Below, one piece after another: positions 16,919 through 25,202 of a DNA stretch of 64,000 bases. The notes below the pieces were generated by a model. That model did no database searches. It was not told where the DNA came from and saw nothing but the letters and a program-made list of their open reading frames with translations. Source of the stretch: Thioclava atlantica (GTDB lineage: Bacteria > Pseudomonadota > Alphaproteobacteria > Rhodobacterales > Rhodobacteraceae); the NCBI RefSeq assembly GCF_000737065.1, contig NZ_AQRC01000003.1:1-64000 (forward strand). The letters are read 5' to 3'. A program made the translations under genes and the position numbers. Within the stretch, counting starts at the first letter, position 1. Every line of letters begins with the position of its first letter.

Positions 16919-16986
16919 TTCACTCTCTCCACTGTTGGCCCCGGATCTTTCGCCCGGGATTTTGGTTGTCTGTCAGGCTCGTGCCC

Positions 16987-17835
16987 TCAAGAACGGGCCC
17001 GCTGCGACGGGTGCCAGAAGGTCACCAGCTTCTCGATCAGGGCCACCAGCCCATAGAAGCCCGAGCCCGCCAATGCCGCAACGGTAATTTCCGACCACAC
17101 GAGCGGCAGATCAAGCTGCCCCACGGCGGTCGAGATGCGAAAGCCCATTCCCCGCGTCGGGCTGCCGAAAAATTCGGCAACGATCGCGCCGATCAGCGCC
17201 AGCGTCGTCGCGATCTTGAGCCCGTTGAAGAGGAACGGCATCGCCGCCGGCAGACGCATCTTCACGAGCCCCTGCCAGTAACTGGCCGAATAGGTCGCCA
17301 TCAGGTCGCGCTGGAGCGCATCGGTCGCGGCGAGCCCCGCCACCATGTTCACCAGCACCGGGAAGAAGACCATCACCACGACGACCGCCGCCTTCGACTG
17401 CCAGTCGAAACCGAACCACATCACGAGGATCGGCGCGATCCCGACGATCGGCAGGGCGGCCACGAAATTGCCGACCGGCAGCAGTCCGCGTTGCAGGAAG
17501 GGGGAGCGGTCGATCAGTACCGCGACCACCACGGCCGCCCCGCATCCCATGAGATAGCCCGAGAGCGCGCCCTTGAGGATCGTCTGCACGAAATCCTCGC
17601 GCAGGATCTCGGTCGAGGCCGCGAAGCTCGCCGCGATCTGGCTCGGGGCGGGCAGGATGACCGGGCTGATCCCCAGCCCCAGCACCAGCCCTTCCCACAA
17701 GATCAGGATCGTGATCCCGAACAGCGCGGGGATCAGCATCCGCGCCCAGCGTTGCGACCCGTGCGCGCGCGCAAGCCAGGTGTTGAGGGCCCAGGCCGCG
17801 AGCCAGAAGAGTATCGCGAAGACAAGCCAGCTCAT
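16987..17835 (-). CDS. ABC transporter permease (second)
   Basis: 282 residues, about six transmembrane helices, with the BPD_transp_1 coupling motif near residues 195-225 (ATYSASYWQGLVKMRLPAAMP, the EAA-like loop). Its ATG overlaps the stop of the preceding permease gene (ATGA). It should form the membrane channel as a heterodimer with that permease, served by the ATPase at 18798. It is followed by 68 bases and the binding-protein gene. Confidence 0.9.
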   Translation of the reverse strand: MSWLVFAILFWLAAWALNTWLARAHGSQRWARMLIPALFGITILILWEGLVLGLGISPVILPAPSQIAASFAASTEILREDFVQTILKGALSGYLMGCGAAVVVAVLIDRSPFLQRGLLPVGNFVAALPIVGIAPILVMWFGFDWQSKAAVVVVMVFFPVLVNMVAGLAATDALQRDLMATYSASYWQGLVKMRLPAAMPFLFNGLKIATTLALIGAIVAEFFGSPTRGMGFRISTAVGQLDLPLVWSEITVAALAGSGFYGLVALIEKLVTFWHPSQRARS

Positions 17836-18695
17836 CGCACCATCCCCATCCGCTTGAGCGTGATCCGCTCGATCGCGCCCACGACGATCACGAGAAGCGC
17901 CGCGAGCGCGGCGGCCGCGAAAAGCGCCGACCAGATCTGCACCGTCTGCCCGTAATAGCTCCCCGAGAGAAGCCGCGCACCAAGACCGCGCGTGGCCCCG
18001 GCGGGCAGCTCGGCGACGATGGTGCCGACCAGGGAAGCCGCGACCCCGACCTTCAGCGAGGCGAAGAGATAGGGCATCGAGGAGGGCAGCCGCAGCTTCC
18101 AGAAGGTCTCGCCCTTGCTCGCATTGTAGGTCTTGAGCAGGTCGAGCTGCATGTTGTCGGGGGCGCGCAACCCTTTCACCATGCTCACCAGCACGGGGAA
18201 GAAACTCAGGTAAGCCGCGATGATCGCCTTGGGCAGCAGACCGGTGATCCCGAGGCTCGCCAGCACCACGATCACCATCGGCGCGATCGCCAGGATCGGG
18301 ATCGTCTGGCTCGCGATCGCCCAGGGCATGACGCTCAGATCCATCGCCCGGCTATGGGTGATCCCCACCGCGAGCACGATCCCCAGCCCCGTGCCCAGCG
18401 CGAACCCGGCCAGCGTGGCGGACAGCGTGATCCAGCCATGAAAGATGAGGCTGCGCTTGGAGGTGAATTTCTGCCCGAAGACGCCCTGCCACAGCCCCTG
18501 CGCCACCTGATGCGGCGCGGGCAGGACCGGGCGCTTCTGGTTCATCGTGTCGGTGACAAGCTCGGAAAACGTCACCGTCTCCCCGGCCCGCGCCGCCTGA
18601 TCGTAGGTCCATTGCGCGTTCAGTCCGACCGCCGCCCCGTACCAGAGCAGAACGATCGCGGCCAGAACCGCCAGGATAGGCGCCACCATCTTCAC
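17832..18695 (-). CDS. ABC transporter permease (first)
   Basis: About 287 residues. A long first helix (MVAPILAVLAAIVLLWYGAAVG) precedes a periplasmic segment and the five-helix permease core, with the coupling loop KTYNASKGETFWKLRLPSSMP. A GTG start at 18695 is chosen because GGGGAGGG lies seven bases upstream; ATG at 18689 is an alternative. The frame is open to 18725, but that extension lies inside an intergenic repeat. It overlaps the second permease gene by four bases. Confidence 0.88.
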   Translation of the reverse strand: MKMVAPILAVLAAIVLLWYGAAVGLNAQWTYDQAARAGETVTFSELVTDTMNQKRPVLPAPHQVAQGLWQGVFGQKFTSKRSLIFHGWITLSATLAGFALGTGLGIVLAVGITHSRAMDLSVMPWAIASQTIPILAIAPMVIVVLASLGITGLLPKAIIAAYLSFFPVLVSMVKGLRAPDNMQLDLLKTYNASKGETFWKLRLPSSMPYLFASLKVGVAASLVGTIVAELPAGATRGLGARLLSGSYYGQTVQIWSALFAAAALAALLVIVVGAIERITLKRMGMVR

Positions 18696-18709
18696 AGCAA
18701 AGCCCTCCC

Positions 18710-18783
18710 CTTCCAAATGCCGCAAATATCCTCGGGGGGTGAATGGCGAAGCCAGAGGGGGGCGGACGCCCCCCCTGCCCGGG
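18710..18783 (-). repeat. Intergenic repeat, copy 1 (divergent)
   Basis: On the minus strand it reads as a GC palindrome (GGGGGGCGTCCGCCCCCC), a spacer, then CCCCCCGAGGATATTTGCGG and a purine-rich GGAAGGGGAGGG. It shares this layout with the copies at 21490, 32928 and 62021. It lies between the ATPase and the first permease gene, and its purine tail appears to supply the permease ribosome binding site. Confidence 0.65.
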
Positions 18784-18797
18784 CCGGGATCAGCACA

Positions 18798-19586
18798 TCA
18801 CTCATCATAGGCATGCCCCGCCCGCAGCCCCTCGCGCACCTGATGCGCGATCTTCAGGAATTCCTCGCTGTCGCGGATATCGAGCGGGCGCGGCCCCTTC
18901 GGCAGGGTGCTCTCGATCACCTCGTGGATCCGTCCCGGCCGCGGCGACATCACCACGATCTTCGTGGACAGGTAGACCGCCTCGGGGATCGAATGGGTGA
19001 CGAAGCCGATCGTCTTGTTCGTCGCCGACCAGAGCTTCAGCAGCTCCTCGTTGAGCTTGTCGCGCACGATCTCGTCGAGCGCGCCGAAGGGTTCGTCCAT
19101 CAGCAGGATCTCGGCATCGAAGGCGAGCGCGCGGGCGATGCTCGCACGCTGCTGCATGCCGCCCGAGAGCTGCCAGGGGAATTTCTTGCCGAATCCCTCG
19201 AGATCGACGAGCGAGAGCACCTTCTCGACGCGCGCCGCCTGATCTTCCTTCGAATAGCCCATGATCTCGAGCGGCAGGCGCACATTGCCCGCGATCGTTC
19301 GCCACGGGTAGAGCCCCGCCGCCTGGAACACATAGCCGTAGGAGCGCGCCTTGCGCGCCTCGTCGGGGCTCATCCCGTTCACCGTGAGCCTGCCCGCCGT
19401 CGGCGTCTCGAGCGCGGCGATGCAGCGCAGGAAGGTCGTCTTGCCGCAGCCCGAAGGGCCGATGAAGCTGACGAACTCGCCCTTGCCGATCTCGAGATCG
19501 ACATCCTTGAGCGCATGGACCGGCCCGTCACCCGTCTGGAAGGTCAGCGAGAGATTGCTCGCCTCGATCACCGGTTTCTCGGTCAT
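18798..19586 (-). CDS. ABC transporter ATP-binding protein (nitrate/taurine/pyrimidine type)
   Basis: 262 residues with all ABC motifs: Walker A GPSGCGKTT, Q-loop VFQAAGLYPW, signature LSGGMQQRASIARAL, Walker B ILLMDEPFGALDE and H-loop VTHSIPEAV. It is the energy-coupling subunit for the two permeases downstream. The start at 19586 overlaps the stop of the VOC gene (TGATG), implying coupling; longer frames run through that gene and are rejected. Confidence 0.93.
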   Translation of the reverse strand: MTEKPVIEASNLSLTFQTGDGPVHALKDVDLEIGKGEFVSFIGPSGCGKTTFLRCIAALETPTAGRLTVNGMSPDEARKARSYGYVFQAAGLYPWRTIAGNVRLPLEIMGYSKEDQAARVEKVLSLVDLEGFGKKFPWQLSGGMQQRASIARALAFDAEILLMDEPFGALDEIVRDKLNEELLKLWSATNKTIGFVTHSIPEAVYLSTKIVVMSPRPGRIHEVIESTLPKGPRPLDIRDSEEFLKIAHQVREGLRAGHAYDE

Positions 19587-20005
19587 CCGCGCCTCCACAG
19601 GGTTCGATCCGCGATCTCGACGCTGTTGCCGGCCGGATCGCGCAGATAGATCGAGCGCGCCCCGTTGGGCCATTTGAAATCGGCTTCGATATCCACACCG
19701 CTGTTCTTCAAGTGTCTTTCCCATTCATCCAGATCGTTTCCATCCGCGGCAAGGCAGACATGCCCCGGCCCGACCGCCCCGTGCGGCGGCACCGGAAGGG
19801 CCGCATCCTGCGCCGGGGGCCGCCGCGTCGCCGCGGCGATGAAGGCCAGTATCACGCTCTCGCCGCATCGAAAGAAGACATGCCGCCCCTCGACACGGGT
19901 GATCCGCTCCAGCCCGAGCACCCCGGAATAGAAGCGCTCGGTCGCGTCGAGATCCTCGACATAGACGGCGGCTTCCAGAACCCCGGCGCTCGGGGGGGCG
20001 GGCAT
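19583..20005 (-). CDS. VOC (glyoxalase/bleomycin-resistance) superfamily protein inside the pyrimidine operon
   Basis: 140 residues, two beta-alpha-beta-beta-beta modules: LEAAVYVEDLDATERFYSGVLGL at the N-terminus and GHVCLAADGNDLDEWERHL in the second module, ending RDPAGNSVEIADRTLW. Metal ligands of VOC enzymes (His, Glu) are partly present, such as the glutamate in SVEI. Function is unknown. It lies five bases after dihydropyrimidinase and overlaps the ATPase gene, so it is fully embedded in pyrimidine catabolism. It could handle a reactive aldehyde by-product; that is inference. Confidence 0.85.
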   Translation of the reverse strand: MPAPPSAGVLEAAVYVEDLDATERFYSGVLGLERITRVEGRHVFFRCGESVILAFIAAATRRPPAQDAALPVPPHGAVGPGHVCLAADGNDLDEWERHLKNSGVDIEADFKWPNGARSIYLRDPAGNSVEIADRTLWRRG

Positions 20006-20010
20006 CGCCC

Positions 20011-21462
20011 TCACACCCCGGTCGCCGGAATGCCCGAGCGCTGCACCGGCCGCGGCGCGGTCAGCTCCTTCCAGGTGCTCAGAGCCTTCGTCACCGGCAT
20101 CCCCGGATCGCGCGCGACGAACTCGCCATGGCCCTCGGGCGCCGCGATCTTGCCCTCGTCCCAGGCGACGACCCCGCGGCTCAGCGTGTAGCGCGGCAGG
20201 CCCTTCACCTCCTTGCCCTCGAAGACGTTGTAATCGATCGCCGATTGCTGCGTGCCCGACGAGATCACCTTGCTCGCCTCGGGGTCCCACACCACCAGAT
20301 CGGCCTCCGCGCCCACCAGAACCGCACCCTTCTTCGGATAGCAGTTGAGGATCTTGGCGATATTGGTCGAGGTCACGGCGACGAATTCGTTCATCGTGAT
20401 GCGGCCGGTATTCACTCCCGCCGTCCACAGCATCGGCAACCGGTCCTCGAGCCCGCCCGTGCCGTTCGGGATCTTGGTGAAATCGCCCACGCCGTAGCGT
20501 TTCTGCTCGGTCGTGAAGGCGCAATGGTCGGTCGCCACGCAAGACAGCGTCCCGCTCGCGAGCCCCGCCCAGAGGCTGTCCTGATGCTTCTTGTCGCGGA
20601 AGGGCGGCGACATCACGCGCCGCGCGGCGTGATCCCAGTCCTGGTTGAAATATTCGCTCTCGTCGAGAACCAGATGCTGGATCAGCGGCTCACCCCAGAC
20701 CCGCTTGCCGGTCATCTTGGCACGCCGGATCGCCTCATGGGCTTCCTCGCAGGAGGTGTGCACGACGTAAAGCGGCACGCCCGCCATATCGGCGATCATG
20801 ATCGCGCGGTTGGTGGCCTCGCCCTCGACCTGGGAGGGACGCGAATAGGCATGGGCCTCGGGGCCGGTATTGCCCTCGGCGAGCAGCTTGGCCGACAGCT
20901 CGGCCACGACATCGCCATTCTCGGCATGGACCAGCGGGATCGCGCCCAGCTCGGCGCAGCGCTTGAAGCTGGCGAACAGCTCGTCATCATTGACCATCAG
21001 CGCGCCCTTGTAGGCGAGGAAATGCTTGAAGGTGTTGATGCCGCGCTCGGTCACCGTCTTCATCTCGTTGAAGACCTGTTCATCCCACCAGGTGATCGCC
21101 ATGTGGAAGGAATAGTCGCAATGCGCGCGGGTCGACTTGTTGTCCCATTTCTTCAGCGCATCGAGCAGCCCCTCACCCGGCGCGGGCAGCGCGAAATCGA
21201 CGACCATCGTGGTCCCGCCCGCCAGCGCCGCCCGGGTGCCGCTCTCGAAATCATCGGCCGAATAGGTGCCCATGAAGGGCATCTCGAGATGGGTATGCGG
21301 ATCGATCCCGCCCGGCATCACATAGCAGCCGGTCGCGTCGATCACCTCGTCGCCTTTCAGATCCGCGCCGATCTCGATGATCTTGCCGCCATCGATCAGC
21401 ACATCGGCCTTGTAGGTCAGATCCGCGGTGACGATGGTTCCGTTCTTGATGACTTTGGTCAT
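20011..21462 (-). CDS. hydA: Dihydropyrimidinase / D-hydantoinase
   Basis: 483 residues of the cyclic amidohydrolase superfamily. Metal ligands are all visible: HTH at 56-58, carboxylated lysine in AYKG (152), His in LVHAEN (179), His in VVHTS (235) and Asp in ATDHC (312). The enzyme opens the ring of dihydrouracil or dihydrothymine to the N-carbamoyl-beta-amino acid in the cytosol. It lies between the N-carbamoyl hydrolase gene and the VOC/ABC genes on one strand. An intergenic repeat occupies the gap upstream. Confidence 0.95.
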   Translation of the reverse strand: MTKVIKNGTIVTADLTYKADVLIDGGKIIEIGADLKGDEVIDATGCYVMPGGIDPHTHLEMPFMGTYSADDFESGTRAALAGGTTMVVDFALPAPGEGLLDALKKWDNKSTRAHCDYSFHMAITWWDEQVFNEMKTVTERGINTFKHFLAYKGALMVNDDELFASFKRCAELGAIPLVHAENGDVVAELSAKLLAEGNTGPEAHAYSRPSQVEGEATNRAIMIADMAGVPLYVVHTSCEEAHEAIRRAKMTGKRVWGEPLIQHLVLDESEYFNQDWDHAARRVMSPPFRDKKHQDSLWAGLASGTLSCVATDHCAFTTEQKRYGVGDFTKIPNGTGGLEDRLPMLWTAGVNTGRITMNEFVAVTSTNIAKILNCYPKKGAVLVGAEADLVVWDPEASKVISSGTQQSAIDYNVFEGKEVKGLPRYTLSRGVVAWDEGKIAAPEGHGEFVARDPGMPVTKALSTWKELTAPRPVQRSGIPATGV

Positions 21463-21489
21463 TGAGGTCCTCCTCGGACGGGCCTCCGC

Positions 21490-21539
21490 CCTTCCTCTTG
21501 ATAGAAATATCCCGGGGGTCCGGGGGCAGCGCCCCCGGC
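21490..21539 (-). repeat. Intergenic repeat, copy 2
   Basis: On the minus strand: GGGGGCGCTGCCCCC, then CCCCCGGGATATTTCTATC and AAGAGGAAGGGC, closely matching the copies at 32928 and 62021. It fills most of the 84-base gap between beta-ureidopropionase and dihydropyrimidinase, reading toward the latter. Confidence 0.75.
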
Positions 21540-21546
21540 CGGTCCC

Positions 21547-22797
21547 TCAGCTCACGATCTGCGCCGTCTCGAGCGCCGCGTGGAACAGCACATCCGTGCC
21601 CGCCGCGGCCCAGTCCTTCGAGATCTCCTCGGCCTCGTTGTGGCTCAGCCCGTCCACGCAGGGACACATGATCATCGCCGTGGGCGCCACCTTGTTGATC
21701 CAGCACGCGTCATGGCCCGCGCCCGAGATGATGTTCATGTGGGAATAGCCGAGCCGCTCGGCCGCGGCGCGCACGGCGCTCACGCAGTCCGCATCGAACT
21801 CGACCGGATCGAAGCCGCCGACCTTCTCGAACTCCACCCCGAGCCCCATCTCGTCGCAGATCTTCTTGGCCCCCTCGCGCAGGCGCGCTTCCATATCCTG
21901 GATCACAGCGAGATCGGGCGAGCGGAAATCGACGGTGAAGACCACCTTGCCGGGGATCACGTTGCGCGAATTCGGATAGACGTCGATATGGCCCGCCGCG
22001 CCGACCGCGTGGGGCTTGTGCGACCAGGCGAGCTCGTCGACCAGTTCGAGCACCCGCGCCATCCCCAGCCCGGCATTGCGGCGCATCGGCATCGGGGTCG
22101 AGCCGGTATGGCTGTCCTTGCCGGTGATCGTGACCTGGGTCCAGCTCAGGCCCTGGCCGTGGGTGACGACGCCGATATCCTTGCCTTCTGCCTCGAGGAT
22201 CGGTCCCTGTTCGATATGCAGCTCGAACATCGCATGCATCTTGCGTGCGCCGACTTCCTCGTCGCCGACCCAGCCGATCCGCTTCAGCTCGTCGCCGAAG
22301 CTCTTGCCCTCCGCATCGACCCGGTCATAGGCCCAGTCCTGCGTGTGCACGCCCGCGAAGACGCCCGAGGCCAGCATCGCGGGGGCAAAGCGGGTGCCTT
22401 CTTCGTTGGTCCAGTTCGCGACGACGATCGGGTGCTTGGTCCTGATCCCGAGATCGTTCATCGTGCGCACCGCCTCGAGCCCGCCGAGCACTCCGAGAAC
22501 CCCGTCATATTTCCCGCCCGTGGGCTGGGTGTCGAGATGGCTGCCCATATAGACTGGCAAGGCTTCGGGATCCTCGCCCGGGCGGGTGGCGAACATGTTG
22601 CCCATCGAGTCGACGCCCATCGTCATCCCGGCCTCCTCGCACCATTTCTGGAACAGCGCGCGGCCCTCGGCATCGGCATCGGTCAGCGTCTGGCGGTTGT
22701 TTCCGCCCGCGACGCCGGGGCCGATCCTGGCCATCTCCATCAGGCTGTCCCATAGGCGATCGGGATTGATACGGAGGTTTTCTCCGGGTGCTGGCAT
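21547..22797 (-). CDS. Zn-dependent hydrolase: N-carbamoyl-beta-alanine amidohydrolase (beta-ureidopropionase)
   Basis: 416 residues, M20 peptidase-like amidase. Metal-binding motifs visible are GSHLDTQPTGGKYDGVLG, NWTNEEGTRF, ELHIEQGP and the C-terminal GAGHDACW. It releases beta-alanine (or beta-aminoisobutyrate), CO2 and ammonia from the ring-opened product of HydA. Allantoate amidohydrolases are close relatives, but the neighbouring dihydropyrimidinase and RutR sites favour the pyrimidine role. The start at 22797 has GGGAGA eight bases upstream. It is first in the operon, directly downstream of two RutR-type palindromes. Confidence 0.93.
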   Translation of the reverse strand: MPAPGENLRINPDRLWDSLMEMARIGPGVAGGNNRQTLTDADAEGRALFQKWCEEAGMTMGVDSMGNMFATRPGEDPEALPVYMGSHLDTQPTGGKYDGVLGVLGGLEAVRTMNDLGIRTKHPIVVANWTNEEGTRFAPAMLASGVFAGVHTQDWAYDRVDAEGKSFGDELKRIGWVGDEEVGARKMHAMFELHIEQGPILEAEGKDIGVVTHGQGLSWTQVTITGKDSHTGSTPMPMRRNAGLGMARVLELVDELAWSHKPHAVGAAGHIDVYPNSRNVIPGKVVFTVDFRSPDLAVIQDMEARLREGAKKICDEMGLGVEFEKVGGFDPVEFDADCVSAVRAAAERLGYSHMNIISGAGHDACWINKVAPTAMIMCPCVDGLSHNEAEEISKDWAAAGTDVLFHAALETAQIVS

Positions 22798-22852
22798 TTT
22801 TCGATCTCCCTGTCGGCTGCGGGGCCTTTGCCCTCTTGCGACGAATCTTTTT

Positions 22853-22868
22853 CTGACCGTATGGTCAG
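22853..22868. promoter_or_regulatory. RutR-type operator 1
   Basis: Perfect dyad CTGACC-GTAT-GGTCAG, matching the known RutR consensus TTGACCAnnTGGTCAA in its arms. It sits between the divergent hydrolase (starts 22797) and TetR (starts 22924) genes. Confidence 0.85.
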
Positions 22869-22885
22869 GTTGGGTGGGCCACGAT

Positions 22886-22901
22886 CTGACCATCCGGTCA
22901 A
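22886..22901. promoter_or_regulatory. RutR-type operator 2
   Basis: CTGACC-ATCC-GGTCAA, a near-perfect dyad of the same type, centred 33 bases (about three helical turns) from operator 1. Close to the TetR start, so it is suited to autoregulation. Confidence 0.83.
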
Positions 22902-22923
22902 CGAAAAACAGGGCGGACCGCGC

Positions 22924-23586
22924 ATGAAAGATGCAGATCGCGCCAAGCGCATAAAAAATGGGCGAGGCACCGCGGGCAGCCGGGCCGCGGCGCGGCGCGC
23001 GACGGAAGAGGCGATCCTGAAGGCGGCGGAAACCGTCTTCGCCGAGGCCGGGTTCGGCGGCGCCACGATGCAGCTGATCGCGGACATGGCGGGGCTGCCG
23101 AAAGCCAATCTGCATTACTATTTCGAGACCAAGGAGGCGCTCTATCGCCGGGTCGTCGAACGCATCTTCAACATATGGCTCCAGGCGGCAGACGTGTTCG
23201 ACGAGGCTGCGGGTCCGGCCGAGGGGATCGGCGCCTATATCGACGCCAAGATGGAGATTTCGCGCCGCCATCCGAACGGCTCGAAGGTCTGGGCCTCCGA
23301 GGTGATGCATGGCGCTCCGGTGATCCAGGACTATCTGGAAACCACGCTGCGCGCCTGGACCGAGGGCCGCGCCAAGGTCATCCGCCGCTGGATCGCGGAG
23401 GGCAAGATGACCGATGTCGACCCGCATCACCTGCTCTACATGCTCTGGGCCACGACCCAGCACTACGCCGATTTCGGCCACCAGATCGAGACGCTCAACG
23501 GCGGCAAACCCCTGACCGATGCGCAATGGGAGGCCGCGAAAGCCAGCGTGAAGGGGATCGTCCTGCGCGGGATCGGGGTCGCTTGA
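22924..23586 (+). CDS. TetR-family regulator, RutR-like (copy 1)
   Basis: 220 residues. A TetR helix-turn-helix (ILKAAETVFAEAGFGGATMQLIADMAGLPKANLHYYF, about 30-66) precedes a YcdC/RutR-type C-terminal ligand domain containing DVDPHHLLYMLWATTQHYADF. RutR binds uracil or thymine and releases its operator. It diverges from the catabolic/ABC operon across two RutR-type dyads, so it probably controls that operon and itself. The upstream frame to 22828 covers the operators and is rejected as coding. A paralogue lies at 26729. Confidence 0.92.
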   Translation: MKDADRAKRIKNGRGTAGSRAAARRATEEAILKAAETVFAEAGFGGATMQLIADMAGLPKANLHYYFETKEALYRRVVERIFNIWLQAADVFDEAAGPAEGIGAYIDAKMEISRRHPNGSKVWASEVMHGAPVIQDYLETTLRAWTEGRAKVIRRWIAEGKMTDVDPHHLLYMLWATTQHYADFGHQIETLNGGKPLTDAQWEAAKASVKGIVLRGIGVA

Positions 23587-23592
23587 GGCGGG

Positions 23593-24384
23593 TTATTCCG
23601 TGTCGGGGGCCTTTGGCTCGGGCGCGGGAAGCGGGCTGACCTCGACCGGCGCGGTGGAAATCCCCGAGACCTCCGGCGAGGGCGCCTGTCCGGGCAGCTT
23701 CGCGCCGAGGAGGTCCGCCCCCTCGTCGATTTCCGCGCCGTCTTTCAGTTCCGGCGCCGGGGCCGCCTCGGCCCCCGCCCCCTTCGCGCCCTTCTCCGAG
23801 CAGACATAGGCCGTCCCGCCCACGATCACCGCGCTGGCAACGATCGCCTCGGGCGAGGCCGCCGCCAGCACGCCCATCCCCGCCTTGAGCAACTTGTCCC
23901 GCAACCGCCCGGACTGGCTATTGACGACCTTCGCCCCGAACTTGTCGCCGATCACCGAACCGGCCGCGTCCTTCGCCTGATCCTGCACGTCCGAGCCGAA
24001 ATCCGAGACCGCCTTCGCGGTCCCGACGATCCGTTCGCAGAAACTCTTCGAGGGCTCGCGGCAATTGCCATAGGCGTCGCGCTCGCCCGCATCATAGCCG
24101 AGATAGGTCTTCTTCCTGGGATCCCATTGCAGGCAGAAGGGCGCGCGCTCGGCATCGTTCAACTCGGGCGTCAGGGCGCGCAGCGTGACGAGCGCGGGGC
24201 ACGTGACGTCGCCCGGCTCGCCGAAGACCTTCGCGCGCAGGGTCCGGCTTTCCTTCAGCGCGGCATTGTCCGGATCGTAGCGGAAATCATATCCCGTGCC
24301 GCGCACCGAAGTGTGGCACGAGACCAGCCCGGCCATCGCTGGCACCGGCATCAGGAATGCGAGGAGAAGGACGAGACGCAGCAT
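23593..24384 (-). CDS. Secreted protein of unknown function
   Basis: About 263 residues. Signal peptide MLRLVLLLAFLMPVPAMA; mature part with six or more cysteines (LVSCHTSV, PFCLQWD, GNCREPSKSFCERI, YVCSEKG), an amphipathic helical middle, a hydrophobic glycine/alanine segment (AASPEAIVASAVIVGGTAY) and a proline-rich acidic tail. Start at 24384 chosen for the signal peptide. No family recognised. Convergent with the RutR-like gene; probably not part of pyrimidine metabolism. Confidence 0.7.
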   Translation of the reverse strand: MLRLVLLLAFLMPVPAMAGLVSCHTSVRGTGYDFRYDPDNAALKESRTLRAKVFGEPGDVTCPALVTLRALTPELNDAERAPFCLQWDPRKKTYLGYDAGERDAYGNCREPSKSFCERIVGTAKAVSDFGSDVQDQAKDAAGSVIGDKFGAKVVNSQSGRLRDKLLKAGMGVLAAASPEAIVASAVIVGGTAYVCSEKGAKGAGAEAAPAPELKDGAEIDEGADLLGAKLPGQAPSPEVSGISTAPVEVSPLPAPEPKAPDTE

Positions 24385-24533
24385 GGAAGACTCATGATCG
24401 AAGCTCGCGCGCAGCATAGGGTCGCGCTTTGCCGCCGCAAGGGGCGTCTGCGTCCGCTGCGGCGATCCGCGTGCAATCGCCTACCCTCTCCCGTCATATG
24501 CGCTACCTTGGTCGGGGCAGAACGGAGGGACAG

Positions 24534-25115
24534 ATGCGCAAGCTGCAGACACAGGGGGTTCACCACATCACGCTCACCGGAGCGGACCGGCAAAGCACGA
24601 TCGATTTCTGGGAAGGGGTGTTGGGGATGCCCTTCGTCTTCGACCAGCCCAATCTCGACAATGCCGATGAGGGCCATCTCTATTTCGATCCCGGTGACGG
24701 GCGGCTGATCACCATCTTCACCAAGGAATCGCGCAAGCCCGTGCATGAGCGCACGCCGACCGATCCGGGCTGCGTGCATCACATCGCCTTTGCGGTCAGC
24801 CTTGCGACCTTCCGCCAGGCGGTGACGCGGCTCGACGAGCGCGGGATCCCCCATTCGGGCGTGAAGGATCGCGGCTTCATGGATTCGATCTATTTCACCG
24901 ATCCGCTAGGGTTGCTGATCGAACTCGCCGCCTACAAGTTCGAGCCCCCGCGCGGCCACGCCCATGCCGATGTGATGATCGAGGCGCACCGGATCCGCGT
25001 CGCGCGCGGCGACCGGGCGATCGGCGAGGAACATCTGGCCGATGCGATCGAATTGCTGGTGAAGCGGTCGCAGCAATCCCTGTCGGAGGATCGCGGGGCG
25101 AAGAACCCTTACTGA
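24534..25115 (+). CDS. VOC superfamily ring-cleavage dioxygenase-like protein
   Basis: 193 residues: module 1 GVHHITLTGADRQSTIDFWEG, module 2 GCVHHIAFAVSLATFRQAV and ending FTDPLGLLIELAAYKFEPP. Histidines in both GVHHI and VHHIAF and the glutamate in LIELA form a plausible 2-His-1-Glu metal site. The C-terminal 50 residues are an extra helical tail. GAGGGACAG precedes the ATG. Monocistronic. Substrate unknown; the pyrimidine neighbourhood may be coincidental. Confidence 0.82.
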   Translation: MRKLQTQGVHHITLTGADRQSTIDFWEGVLGMPFVFDQPNLDNADEGHLYFDPGDGRLITIFTKESRKPVHERTPTDPGCVHHIAFAVSLATFRQAVTRLDERGIPHSGVKDRGFMDSIYFTDPLGLLIELAAYKFEPPRGHAHADVMIEAHRIRVARGDRAIGEEHLADAIELLVKRSQQSLSEDRGAKNPY

Positions 25116-25148
25116 ACCGCTGCGCAGGGAAACGGGAGCAGAGCGAAC

Positions 25149-25177
25149 GAAAAACGCCCGGGTCCATGCCCGGGCGT
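25149..25177 (-). terminator. Intrinsic terminator downstream of the aminotransferase
   Basis: Stem ACGCCCGGG / CCCGGGCGT with a short loop, followed on the minus strand by TTTTT. It may also serve the convergent VOC gene. Confidence 0.85.
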
Positions 25178-25202
25178 CGATACATTCGGCTGTGACAGAG
25201 AC

